A stretch of DNA of 50,655 bases from UBA8752 sp036159995 (GTDB lineage: Bacteria > Bacteroidota > Bacteroidia > Flavobacteriales_D > Sanyastnellaceae), in the NCBI GenBank assembly GCA_036159995.1, contig JAYYEI010000058.1:1-50655 (forward strand), given 5' to 3'. The notes under the pieces are model-generated. The model saw only the letters and a program-made list of their open reading frames with translations. It ran no database searches and had not been told where the DNA came from. A program made the position numbers and the translations under genes. Of this stretch, positions 16,477-24,706 are shown piece after piece. Position 1 is the stretch's first letter; each line of letters opens with the position of its first letter.

Positions 16477-17103
16477 ATGAAAGTCCCCGTTTACAACATC
16501 GAAGGCAAGAAGACCTCCAGCAAGGAGTTGAGTGCGGACGTGTTTGGCATCGAGCCGAACGACCACGCCATCTACCTGGACGTCAAGCGCTACCTCGCCG
16601 CCCAGCGGCAGGGCACGCACAAGGCCAAGGAGCGCGCTGAGATCAAGGGTTCCACCAAGAAGATCAAGCGTCAGAAGGGAACGGGCGGTGCCCGTGCCGG
16701 TTCCATCAAGAACCCGCTCTTCGTGGGAGGAGGTACCATCTTCGGCCCGCGTCCCCGGAAGTACGACATCAAGCTCAATAAGAAGGTGACCAAGCTCGCC
16801 CGCAAGAGCGCCCTGGCTTATAAGGCCAAGGAGGAGGGCATCCGCATCGTCAAGGGTCTGTCCATGGACGCCCCGAAGACCAAGGAGCTGCTCGACACCT
16901 TTGGTAAGCTTGGCCTCGCCGATCAGAAGACCCTGGTCGTCGTGCCGGAGCTGAGCCGCGCGCTCTACCTGAGCAGCCGCAATCTGCCCAAGCACCGCGT
17001 CATGACGGCCGGCGACCTGAGCACCTATGACATCATGAACTGCCGTCAGATCGTCTTCGTGGACAACGCCCACGAGGTCATCACCGGCCTTCTCACCGCC
17101 TGA
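16477..17103 (+). CDS. rplD: Ribosomal protein uL4
   Basis: This 208-residue 50S protein has an internal loop that lines the exit tunnel. The segment KIKRQKGTGGARAGSIKNPLFVGGG (about 65-90) is the conserved tunnel loop, where macrolide-resistance changes arise elsewhere; it looks normal. In enterobacteria L4 represses the S10 operon through a leader hairpin. No comparable leader lies directly upstream of rpsJ here, because rpsJ follows fusA closely. Confidence 0.98.
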   Translation: MKVPVYNIEGKKTSSKELSADVFGIEPNDHAIYLDVKRYLAAQRQGTHKAKERAEIKGSTKKIKRQKGTGGARAGSIKNPLFVGGGTIFGPRPRKYDIKLNKKVTKLARKSALAYKAKEEGIRIVKGLSMDAPKTKELLDTFGKLGLADQKTLVVVPELSRALYLSSRNLPKHRVMTAGDLSTYDIMNCRQIVFVDNAHEVITGLLTA

Positions 17104-17107
17104 AGTC

Positions 17108-17401
17108 ATGAAGAACATCCTCATCAAGCCGTTGATCACCGAGAAGATGACCGCCGAGAGCGAGCGCATCAACGCCTACGGGTTTGTGGTGAACGACGAC
17201 GCCAACAAGTCTGAGATCAAGGACGCCGTGGAGAAAACCTACGGTGTGACCGTGGCCGGCGTGCGCACCATGCGCGTTGACGGCAAGGTCCGCAGCCGAT
17301 TCACCCGCACCGGTGTCCTCCGCGGACGCTCCGAGTGCTATAAGAAGGCCATCGTCCGCCTCGTGGACGGTGACGTCATTGATTTCTACGAGAACATCTA
17401 A
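17108..17401 (+). CDS. rplW: Ribosomal protein uL23
   Basis: This 97-residue 50S protein sits at the tunnel exit and docks trigger factor and SRP. The start KNILIKPLITEKMTAES and the later FVVNDDANKSEIKDAVEKTYGVTVAGVRTMRV are family hallmarks, and the docking glutamate region is present. It starts four bases after rplD and is followed by rplB after six bases. Confidence 0.98.
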   Translation: MKNILIKPLITEKMTAESERINAYGFVVNDDANKSEIKDAVEKTYGVTVAGVRTMRVDGKVRSRFTRTGVLRGRSECYKKAIVRLVDGDVIDFYENI

Positions 17402-17407
17402 GGAACC

Positions 17408-18232
17408 ATGGCAGTTCGCAAGTTCAATCCCATCACGCCCGGCATGCGGCACAAGGTGTTGTCCAAGTTTGACAGCATCACGACCGACAAGCCGCACAAG
17501 CCGTTGCTGGAGCCGCTCAAGAAGCGCGGCGGCCGGAACAACGACGGAAAGATGACCATGCGCTACCGCGGTGGCGGTCACAAGCGGATGTACCGCGTGA
17601 TCGACTTCAAGCGGGACAAGCACGGCGTCGGCGCCGAGGTCCTCACGATCGAGTACGATCCGAACCGCAGTGCCCGCATCGCCCTGGTCGAATACACCGA
17701 CGGGGAGAAGCGCTACATCGTCGCCCCGGAGGGACTCCAGGTCGGCCAGAAGATCATGAGCGGCGAGAAGGCCGCCCCGGAGGTGGGCAACGCCCTCTTC
17801 CTGGCCGACATCCCGCTCGGTACCATGATCCACAACATCGAGCTGCACCCCGGCCGTGGCGCCAACATCGCCCGTTCCGCCGGAGCCTCCGCCCAGCTCA
17901 AGGCCCGCGATGGCAAGTATGCCATCATCGCCTTGCCGAGCGGTGAGGTGCGCATGATCCTGACCACCTGCCTGGCCACCATCGGCAGCGTCGGCAACAG
18001 CGAGCACAACCAGCAGGTGTCCGGCAAGGCCGGTCGCAGCCGCTGGCTGGGTCGCCGCCCGCGCGTCCGTGGCGTGGTCATGAACCCGGTCGATCACCCG
18101 ATGGGTGGTGGAGAGGGTCGCAACGCCGGTGGCCACCCGCGCAGCCGCAATGGCATGCCTGCCAAGGGTTACAAGACCCGCAACAAGCAGAAGCATTCGT
18201 CCAAGTACATCATCGAACGCCGCAAGAAGTAA
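17408..18232 (+). CDS. rplB: Ribosomal protein uL2
   Basis: This 274-residue 50S protein is needed for subunit joining and peptidyl-transferase function. It carries the GGGHKRMYRVIDFKR region, the central OB/SH3 part, and the C-terminal signature RGVVMNPVDHPMGGGEGRNAGG, with the conserved histidine (His in PVDHP) essential for activity in other bacteria. The basic tail ends KHSSKYIIERRKK. rpsS follows after three bases. Confidence 0.99.
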   Translation: MAVRKFNPITPGMRHKVLSKFDSITTDKPHKPLLEPLKKRGGRNNDGKMTMRYRGGGHKRMYRVIDFKRDKHGVGAEVLTIEYDPNRSARIALVEYTDGEKRYIVAPEGLQVGQKIMSGEKAAPEVGNALFLADIPLGTMIHNIELHPGRGANIARSAGASAQLKARDGKYAIIALPSGEVRMILTTCLATIGSVGNSEHNQQVSGKAGRSRWLGRRPRVRGVVMNPVDHPMGGGEGRNAGGHPRSRNGMPAKGYKTRNKQKHSSKYIIERRKK

Positions 18233-18235
18233 GAC

Positions 18236-18517
18236 ATGGCACGTTCGCTCAAGAAACCCCCCTTCGTCCACTACAAGCTCATGCAGCGTGTAGAGGCCAT
18301 GCAGGAAAGCGGCAAGAAGTCGGTCATCAAGACCTGGAGCCGCGCCAGCATGATCACGCCGGAATTCGTCGGCTTGACCATCGCCGTGCACAACGGCCGC
18401 CAGTTCATTCCGGTGTTCGTCACCGAGAACATGGTGGGCCACAAGCTCGGTGAGTTCTCTCCGACCCGCACCTTCCGTGGACACGCGGACAACAAGAAAG
18501 ACAAGGGACGTCGTTGA
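18236..18517 (+). CDS. rpsS: Ribosomal protein uS19
   Basis: This 93-residue 30S head protein contacts the A-site region with S13. It carries MARSLKKPPFVHYKLMQRVEAM at the start, and ITPEFVGLTIAVHNGRQFIPVFV and MVGHKLGEFSPTRTFRGH further on, all conserved. Its TGA is followed by a 20-base gap to the chosen rplV start. Confidence 0.98.
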   Translation: MARSLKKPPFVHYKLMQRVEAMQESGKKSVIKTWSRASMITPEFVGLTIAVHNGRQFIPVFVTENMVGHKLGEFSPTRTFRGHADNKKDKGRR

Positions 18518-18537
18518 CGGCCGGAATCACGATCATC

Positions 18538-18936
18538 ATGGGAGCCCGTAAAAGAAACGCAGCAGAAGCCCGCAAGGAGGCCATGTCCAAAGTGGCCATT
18601 GCGAAGCTGAACGATTGCCCGACCTCTCCTCGGAAGATGCGCCTCGTGGCGGACATCATCCGCGGCAAGGACGTGGTCAGCGCCTTGAACATCCTGAAGT
18701 TCAGCTCGAAGGAGGCCAGCGGCCGGATGGAGAAGCTTCTTCGTTCCGCCATCGCCAACTGGGAGGCCAAGAACGAAGGCAGCCGTCCTGAGGAGGCGGG
18801 TCTGTATGTGAGCGAGGTCAAGGTGGACAGCGCCCGGATGCTCAAGCGCATCCAGCCCGCTCCGCAGGGCCGTGCCCACCGCATCCGCAAGCGCTCCAAC
18901 CACGTGACGCTCATCGTCGATAGCCTGAAGAAGTAA
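18538..18936 (+). CDS. rplV: Ribosomal protein uL22
   Basis: This 132-residue 50S protein has a beta-hairpin that lines the exit tunnel. The core includes DCPTSPRKMRLVADIIRGKDV and the hairpin near KRIQPAPQGRAHRIRKRSNHVTLIV. I chose the ATG at 18538 (MGARKRNAAEARKEA), which matches the N-terminal extension usual in Bacteroidota. A TTG eight codons upstream overlaps the rpsS stop and is less likely. The stop overlaps the rpsC start by one base (TAATG). Confidence 0.96.
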   Translation: MGARKRNAAEARKEAMSKVAIAKLNDCPTSPRKMRLVADIIRGKDVVSALNILKFSSKEASGRMEKLLRSAIANWEAKNEGSRPEEAGLYVSEVKVDSARMLKRIQPAPQGRAHRIRKRSNHVTLIVDSLKK

Positions 18937-19673
18937 TGGGACAGAAGACACACCCCACCGGCAACCGCCTCGGTTTCATCAAGGGATGGGACTCCAACTG
19001 GTATGGAGGCAAGAACTACGTCGACAAGATTGTCGAGGACGACAAGATCCGGAAGTACCTCCGGGCCCGTCTCGTCAAGGCCAGCATGTCCCGCGTGGTC
19101 ATCGAGCGCACCATGAAGCTCGTGACCGTGACCATCCACACGGCCCGCCCCGGTGTCATCATCGGCAAGGGCGGCCAGGAGGTCGACAAGCTGCGTGAAG
19201 AGCTGAAGAAGCTCACCCGCAAGGAAATCCAGATCAACATCTTCGAGATCAAGCGTCCGGAGCTCGATGCCCGCCTCGTGGCCGAGAGCGTCGCCCGCCA
19301 GCTCGAGGCACGGATCAGCTACCGCCGGGCCATCAAGATGTCCATCGCCAGTTCCATGCGGATGGGCGCCGAGGGCATCAAGATTGGCATTGCCGGCCGT
19401 CTCAACGGTGCAGAGATTGCCCGTTCCGAGACCTTCATGGAGGGACGCGTGCCGCTGCACACCTTCCGTGCCGACATCGATTACGCCCTGGTCGAGGCGC
19501 ACACCACGTACGGCCGCATCGGCGTCAAGGTGTGGGTCTTCCGTGGTGAGGTCTACGGAAAGCAAGACCTGAGCCCGGCCGATCCGAGCAAGGAAGACAA
19601 GCGTGGAGCACGTGGAGGTCGCGGAGGCGATCGTCCGGAGCGCCGTCGCCGTCGCCGTGAACCCCGCAGCTAA
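18936..19673 (+). CDS. rpsC: Ribosomal protein uS3, with Arg/Gly-rich tail
   Basis: This 245-residue 30S head protein sits at the mRNA entry site. The KH domain motif VIIGKGGQEVDKLREELKKL (about 68-87) and the C-terminal domain up to GRIGVKVWVFRGEVYGK are normal. The last 25 or so residues form an Asp/Lys then RGG-like and poly-arginine tail (RGARGGRGGDRPERRRRRR) that enteric S3 lacks in this form. Such basic tails vary widely among phyla and may contact mRNA or rRNA at the entry channel; that is inference. Confidence 0.98.
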   Translation: MGQKTHPTGNRLGFIKGWDSNWYGGKNYVDKIVEDDKIRKYLRARLVKASMSRVVIERTMKLVTVTIHTARPGVIIGKGGQEVDKLREELKKLTRKEIQINIFEIKRPELDARLVAESVARQLEARISYRRAIKMSIASSMRMGAEGIKIGIAGRLNGAEIARSETFMEGRVPLHTFRADIDYALVEAHTTYGRIGVKVWVFRGEVYGKQDLSPADPSKEDKRGARGGRGGDRPERRRRRREPRS

Positions 19674-19684
19674 AGCCAACCGTT

Positions 19685-20098
19685 ATGCTTCAGCCGAAAA
19701 GAACGAAATACAGGAAGATGCAGAAGGGCCGCGTGCGCGGCCTCGCCCAGCGTGGCAGCAGCATCGCGTATGGCACCTACGCCATCAAGACGACGGACAT
19801 GGGGTTCATCACCTCCCGTCAGATCGAGTCCGCCCGTATCGCCATCAACCGCTACATGAAGCGTGAGGGCCAGGTGTGGATCCGAATCTTCCCGGACAAG
19901 CCGATTACGAGCAAACCGCTCGAGGTGCGGATGGGTAAGGGTAAAGGTGCCGTCAGCCACTGGGTCGCACCGGTCAAGCCCGGTCGTGTCATGTTTGAAG
20001 TGGACGGCGTGCCCGAAGCCATCGCGCAGGAGGCCCTGCGCCTCGGTGCCCAGAAGCTCCCGGTCCGCTGCAAGTTCGTTGCCCGTTACGACGCCTAA
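19685..20098 (+). CDS. rplP: Ribosomal protein uL16
   Basis: This 137-residue 50S protein helps position A-site tRNA. MLQPKRTKYRKMQKGRVRGLAQRG at the start and the KPITSKPLEVRMGKGKGAVSHWVA region are conserved. The arginine that is hydroxylated by RoxA in E. coli falls in this region. Length is normal, and rpmC follows after 11 bases. Confidence 0.98.
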   Translation: MLQPKRTKYRKMQKGRVRGLAQRGSSIAYGTYAIKTTDMGFITSRQIESARIAINRYMKREGQVWIRIFPDKPITSKPLEVRMGKGKGAVSHWVAPVKPGRVMFEVDGVPEAIAQEALRLGAQKLPVRCKFVARYDA

Positions 20099-20109
20099 TC
20101 GAGGAACAG

Positions 20110-20322
20110 ATGAAGATGAGTGAAATCACCGGTCTCAGTGACCTCGACCTCAAGGAGCGCATTGCCGCCAATCGCGAAGCACTGCAGAAGCTCCGGTTCA
20201 ACCACACCATTGCCGGACTCGAGAGCCCGTTCCAGCTTCGCCAGAAGCGCCGGGACATCGCCCGCATGTTGACCGAGTTGAACGCCCGGAAGAACGCCAA
20301 AGCAGAAGAACAGAAGTCATGA
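20110..20322 (+). CDS. rpmC: Ribosomal protein uL29
   Basis: This 70-residue helical hairpin protein lies near the tunnel exit. It has EITGLSDLDLKERIAANREALQKLRF and ESPFQLRQKRRDIARMLTELNARK, the family pattern. ATGs at 20110 and 20116 are both possible; I take the first, which has GAGGA about five bases upstream. The stop overlaps the rpsQ start by four bases (ATGA). Confidence 0.94.
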   Translation: MKMSEITGLSDLDLKERIAANREALQKLRFNHTIAGLESPFQLRQKRRDIARMLTELNARKNAKAEEQKS

Positions 20323-20609
20323 CCGCCGAGCAGACCGCAACAGAGCAGGCCACGGACAAGCGCAACCTGAGGAAGGTGCGCCAGGGCATCGTCACCTCCA
20401 ACAAGATGCAGAAGACCATCACGGTGACGGTCGAGTACAAGGAGAAGCACCCGAAGTACTCCAAGTTCGTGAAGCGCACCCGGAAGTTCACCGCACACGA
20501 TGAGCAGGAGACCTGCGGCATCGGGGATACGGTGCGCATCATGGAGACGCGTCCCCTGAGCAAGAACAAGTGCTGGCGCCTCGTGGAGGTGATTGAGCGG
20601 GCCAAGTAA
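20319..20609 (+). CDS. rpsQ: Ribosomal protein uS17
   Basis: This 96-residue 30S OB-fold protein is recognised by RKVRQGIVTSNKMQKTITVTVE and the KYSKFVKRTRKFTAHDEQETCGIGDTVRIMETRPLSKNKCWRLVEV core. The first 17 residues, TAEQTATEQATDKRNLR, form a short polar N-terminal extension compared with E. coli S17. It is translationally coupled to rpmC. Confidence 0.97.
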   Translation: MTAEQTATEQATDKRNLRKVRQGIVTSNKMQKTITVTVEYKEKHPKYSKFVKRTRKFTAHDEQETCGIGDTVRIMETRPLSKNKCWRLVEVIERAK

Positions 20610-20642
20610 TCCGAGGCCCAGAACTGAAAGAAAGCAAGAGCC

Positions 20643-21011
20643 ATGATCCAGCAAGAATCCCGGATGGCGGTCGCCGACAACAGTGGAGCACGTGAAGTGC
20701 TGTGCATCCGCGTGCTCGGTGGAACGCGCCGGCGCTACGCCAGCATCGGCGACAAGGTGGTCGTGACCGTCAAGGATGCCACCCCGAACGGCGGCATCAA
20801 GAAGGGCACGGTCAGCAAGGCCGTCATCGTCCGCACCAAGAAGGCCGTGCGTCGCCCCGACGGATCCTACATCCGTTTCGACGACAACGCCTGCGTCCTC
20901 CTCAACACCACGGGCGAGATCCGCGGCACCCGCATCTTCGGGCCGGTGGCCCGTGAGCTGCGTGAGAAGGACTTCATGAAAATCGTTTCTCTCGCACCCG
21001 AGGTGCTCTGA
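20643..21011 (+). CDS. rplN: Ribosomal protein uL14
   Basis: This 122-residue 50S protein at the subunit interface is also the docking site of the silencing factor RsfS. MIQQESRMAVADNSGAREVLCIRVLGG, the KGTVSKAVIVRTKK strand and the C-terminal FGPVARELREKDFMKIVSLAPEVL are typical. Its TGA is immediately followed by the rplX ATG with no spacer. Confidence 0.99.
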   Translation: MIQQESRMAVADNSGAREVLCIRVLGGTRRRYASIGDKVVVTVKDATPNGGIKKGTVSKAVIVRTKKAVRRPDGSYIRFDDNACVLLNTTGEIRGTRIFGPVARELREKDFMKIVSLAPEVL

Positions 21012-21344
21012 ATGCCAGCCATCATGTACAAGCGCGTCAAGATCAAGAAGGGAGACACCGTGAAGGTGATTTCCGGCGGCAACAAGGGAAAGACGGGAAC
21101 CGTGATGCAGGTGCTCCGCAAAGAGGACCGTGTCCTCGTGGAGAGCGTCAACATGGTCACCAAGCACGTCAAGCCCAGCCCGGCCAACCCCCAGGGTGGC
21201 ATTGAAAAGAAGGAGGCCCCGATCCACATCTCCAATGTGATGGTCGTCGACGGCGATGGCAATGCCACGCGTGTCGGCCGCCGCCGCGGTGACGATGGGA
21301 AACTGGTCCGCTACAGCAAGAAATCAGACCAATCGCTGAACTGA
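21012..21344 (+). CDS. rplX: Ribosomal protein uL24
   Basis: This 110-residue 50S assembly initiator contains a KOW motif, VKIKKGDTVKVISGGNKGKTGTV. The ending, with GRRRGDDGKLVRYSKKSDQSLN, is family-like. A second ATG four codons in (21024, MYKRVKIKK) is an alternative start, but the first directly follows the rplN stop. The gene ends in TGATG, overlapping rplE by one base. Confidence 0.96.
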   Translation: MPAIMYKRVKIKKGDTVKVISGGNKGKTGTVMQVLRKEDRVLVESVNMVTKHVKPSPANPQGGIEKKEAPIHISNVMVVDGDGNATRVGRRRGDDGKLVRYSKKSDQSLN

Positions 21345-21895
21345 TGAGCTACGTACCCCGACTCAAGAAGCAGTACGACGAGGAAGTCGTGCCGAAGCTC
21401 AAGGAGCGCTTCGAATACAAGAGCTTCATGCAGGTGCCCAAGATTGAGAAGATCTGTCTCAACCAGGGCCTCGGCAAGGCCATCGCGGATCGCAAGATCA
21501 TCGACGGTGCCCTCGAGGAGCTCGCCCAGATCACCGGCCAGAAGGCGGTGACCACGTACTCCACCAAGGACGTGTCGAACTTCAAGCTGCGGAAGGGCAT
21601 GCCGGTCGGCGCCCGCGTGACGCTCCGTCGCGAGCGCATGTACGAGTTCCTCGACCGCCTGATCCACGTCTCCCTGCCGCGTACGCGCGACTTCCAAGGG
21701 GTGAAGGCGTCCGGATTCGACGGCCGCGGCAACTTCAGCTTCGGCATCCAGGAGCAGATCATTTTCCCGGAAATCGACCTCGACAAGGTGAAGCACCTCA
21801 ACGGGATGCACATCACCATCGTCACGAATGCCCGCACCAATGAGGAAGCCAAAGAGCTCCTCGCGGCCTTCGGTTTCCCCTTCAAGAAGAACTGA
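21344..21895 (+). CDS. rplE: Ribosomal protein uL5
   Basis: This 183-residue 50S protein binds 5S rRNA and the P-site tRNA elbow. It shows VPRLKKQYDEEVVPKLKERFEYKSFMQVPKIEKICLNQGLG and the GFDGRGNFSFGIQEQIIFPEID motif. Length and end are normal. The start overlaps the rplX stop. Confidence 0.99.
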   Translation: MSYVPRLKKQYDEEVVPKLKERFEYKSFMQVPKIEKICLNQGLGKAIADRKIIDGALEELAQITGQKAVTTYSTKDVSNFKLRKGMPVGARVTLRRERMYEFLDRLIHVSLPRTRDFQGVKASGFDGRGNFSFGIQEQIIFPEIDLDKVKHLNGMHITIVTNARTNEEAKELLAAFGFPFKKN

Positions 21896-21900
21896 TAGAT

Positions 21901-22170
21901 ATGGCCAAGGAATCCATGAAAGCGCGCGAGCGCAAGCGTGAGCGCCTCGTCGCCCGTTACGCCGCCAAGCGCAAGGCCCTGAAGGAGGCCGGTGACTGGG
22001 AGGGACTGCAGAAGCTCCCCAAGAACTCGTCCCCCGTGCGCCTGCACAATCGTTGCCAACTGACGGGTCGCCCCCGCGGTTATATGCGTCAATTCGGCAT
22101 CAGCCGGGTGACGTTCCGCGAGATGGCTCTCGAAGGCAAGATCCCCGGAGTCAAAAAAGCAAGCTGGTAA
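21901..22170 (+). CDS. rpsN: Ribosomal protein uS14, zinc-free form
   Basis: This 89-residue 30S head protein carries MAKESMKARERKRERLVARYAAKR and the RLHNRCQLTGRPRGYMRQFGISRVTFREMA core. It is the long form, with a single cysteine in place of the four zinc-ligand cysteines of the short C+ paralogue. It starts five bases after rplE and is followed by rpsH after three. Confidence 0.98.
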   Translation: MAKESMKARERKRERLVARYAAKRKALKEAGDWEGLQKLPKNSSPVRLHNRCQLTGRPRGYMRQFGISRVTFREMALEGKIPGVKKASW

Positions 22171-22173
22171 GTC

Positions 22174-22572
22174 ATGCATTCAGATCCGATCGCCGATTTC
22201 CTGACGCGCATCCGCAACGGTCAGATGGCCGGCCACAAAGTGGTCGAGATTCCCGCGTCCAACATCAAGAAGGAGATCACCAAGATCCTCTTCGACAAGG
22301 GATACATCCTGAGCTACAAGTTTGTGGAGGAGGGACCACAGGGCACCATCAAAGTCGCCCTGAAGTACCACCCCAAGACGCGCCGTCCCGCCATCACCGA
22401 GATGCAGCGGATGAGCAAGCCGGGCCTTCGCACCTACCGCGGTGCCGATGACCTGCCGCGCATCCTCAACGGCCTCGGCATTTCCATCCTCAGCACGTCC
22501 AAGGGCGTGATGACGGACAAGGAGGCCAAGCACATGAACGTGGGAGGGGAGGTCCTCTGCTACGTGTACTGA
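22174..22572 (+). CDS. rpsH: Ribosomal protein uS8
   Basis: This 132-residue 30S platform protein starts with DPIADFLTRIRNGQMAGHKVVEIPASN and ends with the ISILSTSKGVMTDKEAKHMNVGGEVLCYVY signature. In E. coli S8 represses the spc operon by binding near rplE; whether that site exists here could not be judged by eye. Confidence 0.99.
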   Translation: MHSDPIADFLTRIRNGQMAGHKVVEIPASNIKKEITKILFDKGYILSYKFVEEGPQGTIKVALKYHPKTRRPAITEMQRMSKPGLRTYRGADDLPRILNGLGISILSTSKGVMTDKEAKHMNVGGEVLCYVY

Positions 22573-22590
22573 TCCGAAAAGAGAGAACTG

Positions 22591-23142
22591 ATGTCCAGAA
22601 TCGGAAAAGCCCCCGTTGTCATCCCGTCCGGCGTCACCGTCGCGGTGGAGGGCAGCGTGATTAAGGTCAAGGGACCGAAGGGCGAGCTCGAGCAGGAGTT
22701 CGACCCCGCCATCGGTGTGACCGTCGAGGAGAATGAAGTGCGCTTCACGCGCCCGACCGACCAGCCTGACCACCGGGCCAAGCACGGCCTGTACCGCTCG
22801 CTGTGCGCCGGCATGGTGGAGGGTGTGACCAATGGGTACAAGAAGGAGCTGGAGCTCGTGGGTGTGGGTTTCCGTGCTCAGGCCTCCGGTCAGCAGTTGA
22901 CCCTCGCCCTCGGTTTCAGCCATCCCATCGTCATCGAACTCCCGAAGGAGGTGAAGGTGACCGCGGAGTCCCAGAAGGGTTCCAATCCGAAGGTGACCCT
23001 CGAGAGCCACGACAAGCAGCTCATCGGCACCGTCGCCGCCAAGATTCGTTCCCTGCGGAAGCCGGAGCCCTACAAGGGCAAGGGTGTCCGCTACGTGGAC
23101 GAGTACATCCGCCGCAAGGCCGGTAAGTCCGCGGCCAAGTAA
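22591..23142 (+). CDS. rplF: Ribosomal protein uL6
   Basis: This 183-residue 50S protein lies near the factor-binding site. Two L6 domains are visible: MSRIGKAPVVIPSGVTVAVEGSVIKVKGPKGEL first, then the second domain, which ends in EPYKGKGVRYVDEYIRRKAGKSAAK. Length is normal, and rplR follows after 11 bases. Confidence 0.99.
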   Translation: MSRIGKAPVVIPSGVTVAVEGSVIKVKGPKGELEQEFDPAIGVTVEENEVRFTRPTDQPDHRAKHGLYRSLCAGMVEGVTNGYKKELELVGVGFRAQASGQQLTLALGFSHPIVIELPKEVKVTAESQKGSNPKVTLESHDKQLIGTVAAKIRSLRKPEPYKGKGVRYVDEYIRRKAGKSAAK

Positions 23143-23153
23143 TCGAATCCGCC

Positions 23154-23513
23154 ATGTCCGTAGCAAGCAAGAAACTCAAGACCCGTGCGCGCATCAAGGC
23201 GCGCATCCGTGGCAAAATCAGCGGAACGGCCGCGCGCCCGCGCCTGACCGTGTTCCGTTCGAACAAGCAGATCTACGCCCAGGTGGTGGACGATCTGTCC
23301 GGAAAGACCCTCGCGAGCGCCAGCTCCCGCGCCATCAAGGAGGCGCAGGGTGTGGCCAAAATCGAGCAGGCCAAGATGGTCGGTGCGAAGGTGGCCGAGG
23401 CCGCCAAGGCCGCCGGTGTCGAGTCCGTGGTGTTCGACCGCAATGGATACCTGTACCATGGCCGGGTGAAGAGCCTCGCCGACGCCGCGCGTGAGGGCGG
23501 ACTCCAATTCTGA
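23154..23513 (+). CDS. rplR: Ribosomal protein uL18
   Basis: This 119-residue 5S-rRNA-binding protein carries the basic N-terminus KKLKTRARIKARIRGKISGTAARPRLTVFRSNKQIYAQVVDD and ends in VFDRNGYLYHGRVKSLADAAREGGLQF, as expected for the family. The next gene (rpsE) starts seven bases later. Confidence 0.99.
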   Translation: MSVASKKLKTRARIKARIRGKISGTAARPRLTVFRSNKQIYAQVVDDLSGKTLASASSRAIKEAQGVAKIEQAKMVGAKVAEAAKAAGVESVVFDRNGYLYHGRVKSLADAAREGGLQF

Positions 23514-23520
23514 TTTCGAG

Positions 23521-24051
23521 ATGAGAGACAACAACAACCGTCGGCGCAACGACCGGGACAATCAGCCCGAGAGCGACATCAAGGACCGCTTGGTCACGAT
23601 CAACCGTTCGACCAAGACCACCAAGGGTGGCCGTACGTTCACCTTCACCGGCATCGTCGTCGTCGGCGACGAGAAGGGCAAGGTGGGCCACGGGTCCGGC
23701 CGCAGCCGCGAGGTGGTGACCGCCATCCAGAAGGGCATCGAGGATGCCAAGAAGAACATGGTGGAGGTGCCCGTGATCAACGGCACCGTGCCCCACGCTC
23801 AGGAAGCCGTCTACGCTGGAGCCCGCGTGCTCGTCAAGCCGGCCACCCCGGGTACGGGTGTGATTGCCGGTGGTGCCATGCGCGCCGTGCTTGAGAGCGC
23901 CGGCATCAAGGACGTCCTCGCGAAGTCCCTCGGTTCCTCCAACACCCAAAACGTGGTGAAGGCCACCTTCAAGGCCCTCACGATGATGCGCAGTGCTTCC
24001 GATGTGGCAGACCTGCGTGGCATCTCCGTCCACCGCGTCTTCAACGGATGA
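23521..24051 (+). CDS. rpsE: Ribosomal protein uS5
   Basis: This 176-residue 30S protein acts in decoding fidelity and mRNA unwinding. The N-terminal tail RDNNNRRRNDRDNQPESDIKD is unusually rich in Asn, Arg and Asp. It is followed by the normal KDRLVTINRSTKTTKGGRTFTFT and GVIAGGAMRAVLESAGIKDVL segments. I chose the ATG at 23521 over a GTG ten codons upstream that lies inside rplR. Confidence 0.97.
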   Translation: MRDNNNRRRNDRDNQPESDIKDRLVTINRSTKTTKGGRTFTFTGIVVVGDEKGKVGHGSGRSREVVTAIQKGIEDAKKNMVEVPVINGTVPHAQEAVYAGARVLVKPATPGTGVIAGGAMRAVLESAGIKDVLAKSLGSSNTQNVVKATFKALTMMRSASDVADLRGISVHRVFNG

Positions 24052-24056
24052 TCACC

Positions 24057-24236
24057 ATGGCCAAGATCAAGATCACCCAGGTGCGCAGCGCCATCAACCG
24101 CCCGAAGCGCCAGAAGTTGACCCTTCAGGCCCTCGGTCTCAAGAAACTCAACAACCCTGTGGAGCACGAAGCCACCCCCCAGATCCTGGGCATGGTGCGC
24201 AAGGTGAGCCACCTCGTCAAGGTTGAAGAACAGTAA
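24057..24236 (+). CDS. rpmD: Ribosomal protein uL30
   Basis: This 59-residue 50S protein is recognised by MAKIKITQVRSAINRPKRQK, TLQALGLKKLNNPVEHEATPQ and the end GMVRKVSHLVKVEEQ. I took the ATG at 24057, which gives the family's standard length. Another ATG at 24048 overlaps the rpsE stop and would add three residues. Confidence 0.96.
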   Translation: MAKIKITQVRSAINRPKRQKLTLQALGLKKLNNPVEHEATPQILGMVRKVSHLVKVEEQ

Positions 24237-24254
24237 TCCCCAACCAGCACAATC

Positions 24255-24704
24255 ATGAATCTCAACAGCCTCAAGCCGGCAAAGGGTTCCATCAAGCAGC
24301 GCAAGCGAGTTGGTCGTGGTGAGGGCTCCGGACACGGAGGAACCTCCACCCGCGGTCACAAGGGCGCCAAGTCCCGTTCGGGCTACAAGTCCAAGATCGG
24401 ATTCGAGGGCGGCCAGATGCCGCTCCAGCGCCGCGTGCCGAAGTTCGGTTTCAAGAACCCGAACCGCGTCGAGTACAAGGGCATCAACCTCGATACGCTC
24501 CAGGAGCTCATCGACCGGAAGTCCCTGACCGAGATCACCCCGGCCCTCCTCGTGGAGAATGGCCTCGCCCAGAAGAAGGACCTCGTGAAGATCCTCGGAC
24601 GCGGTGAGCTCAAGGCCGGCATCAAGGTGTCCGCCCACAAGTTTTCCGCCACCGCTCAGGCCGCCATCGAGGCAGCTGGCGGCAGCATCGAAGCCATTTC
24701 CTGA
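24255..24704 (+). CDS. rplO: Ribosomal protein uL15
   Basis: This 149-residue 50S protein shows MNLNSLKPAKGSIKQRKRVGRGEGSGHGGTSTRGHKGAKSRSG, the basic glycine-rich extension that threads into 23S rRNA, followed by GFEGGQMPLQRRVPKFGFKN. The C-terminal part is of normal length. secY follows after two bases. Confidence 0.98.
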   Translation: MNLNSLKPAKGSIKQRKRVGRGEGSGHGGTSTRGHKGAKSRSGYKSKIGFEGGQMPLQRRVPKFGFKNPNRVEYKGINLDTLQELIDRKSLTEITPALLVENGLAQKKDLVKILGRGELKAGIKVSAHKFSATAQAAIEAAGGSIEAIS

Positions 24705-24706
24705 TC

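Noticed and set aside
18514..18537. TTG start for rplV, overlapping the rpsS stop
   Set aside because: The ATG at 18538 begins the family-typical MGARK N-terminus, and the extra residues are not conserved-looking.
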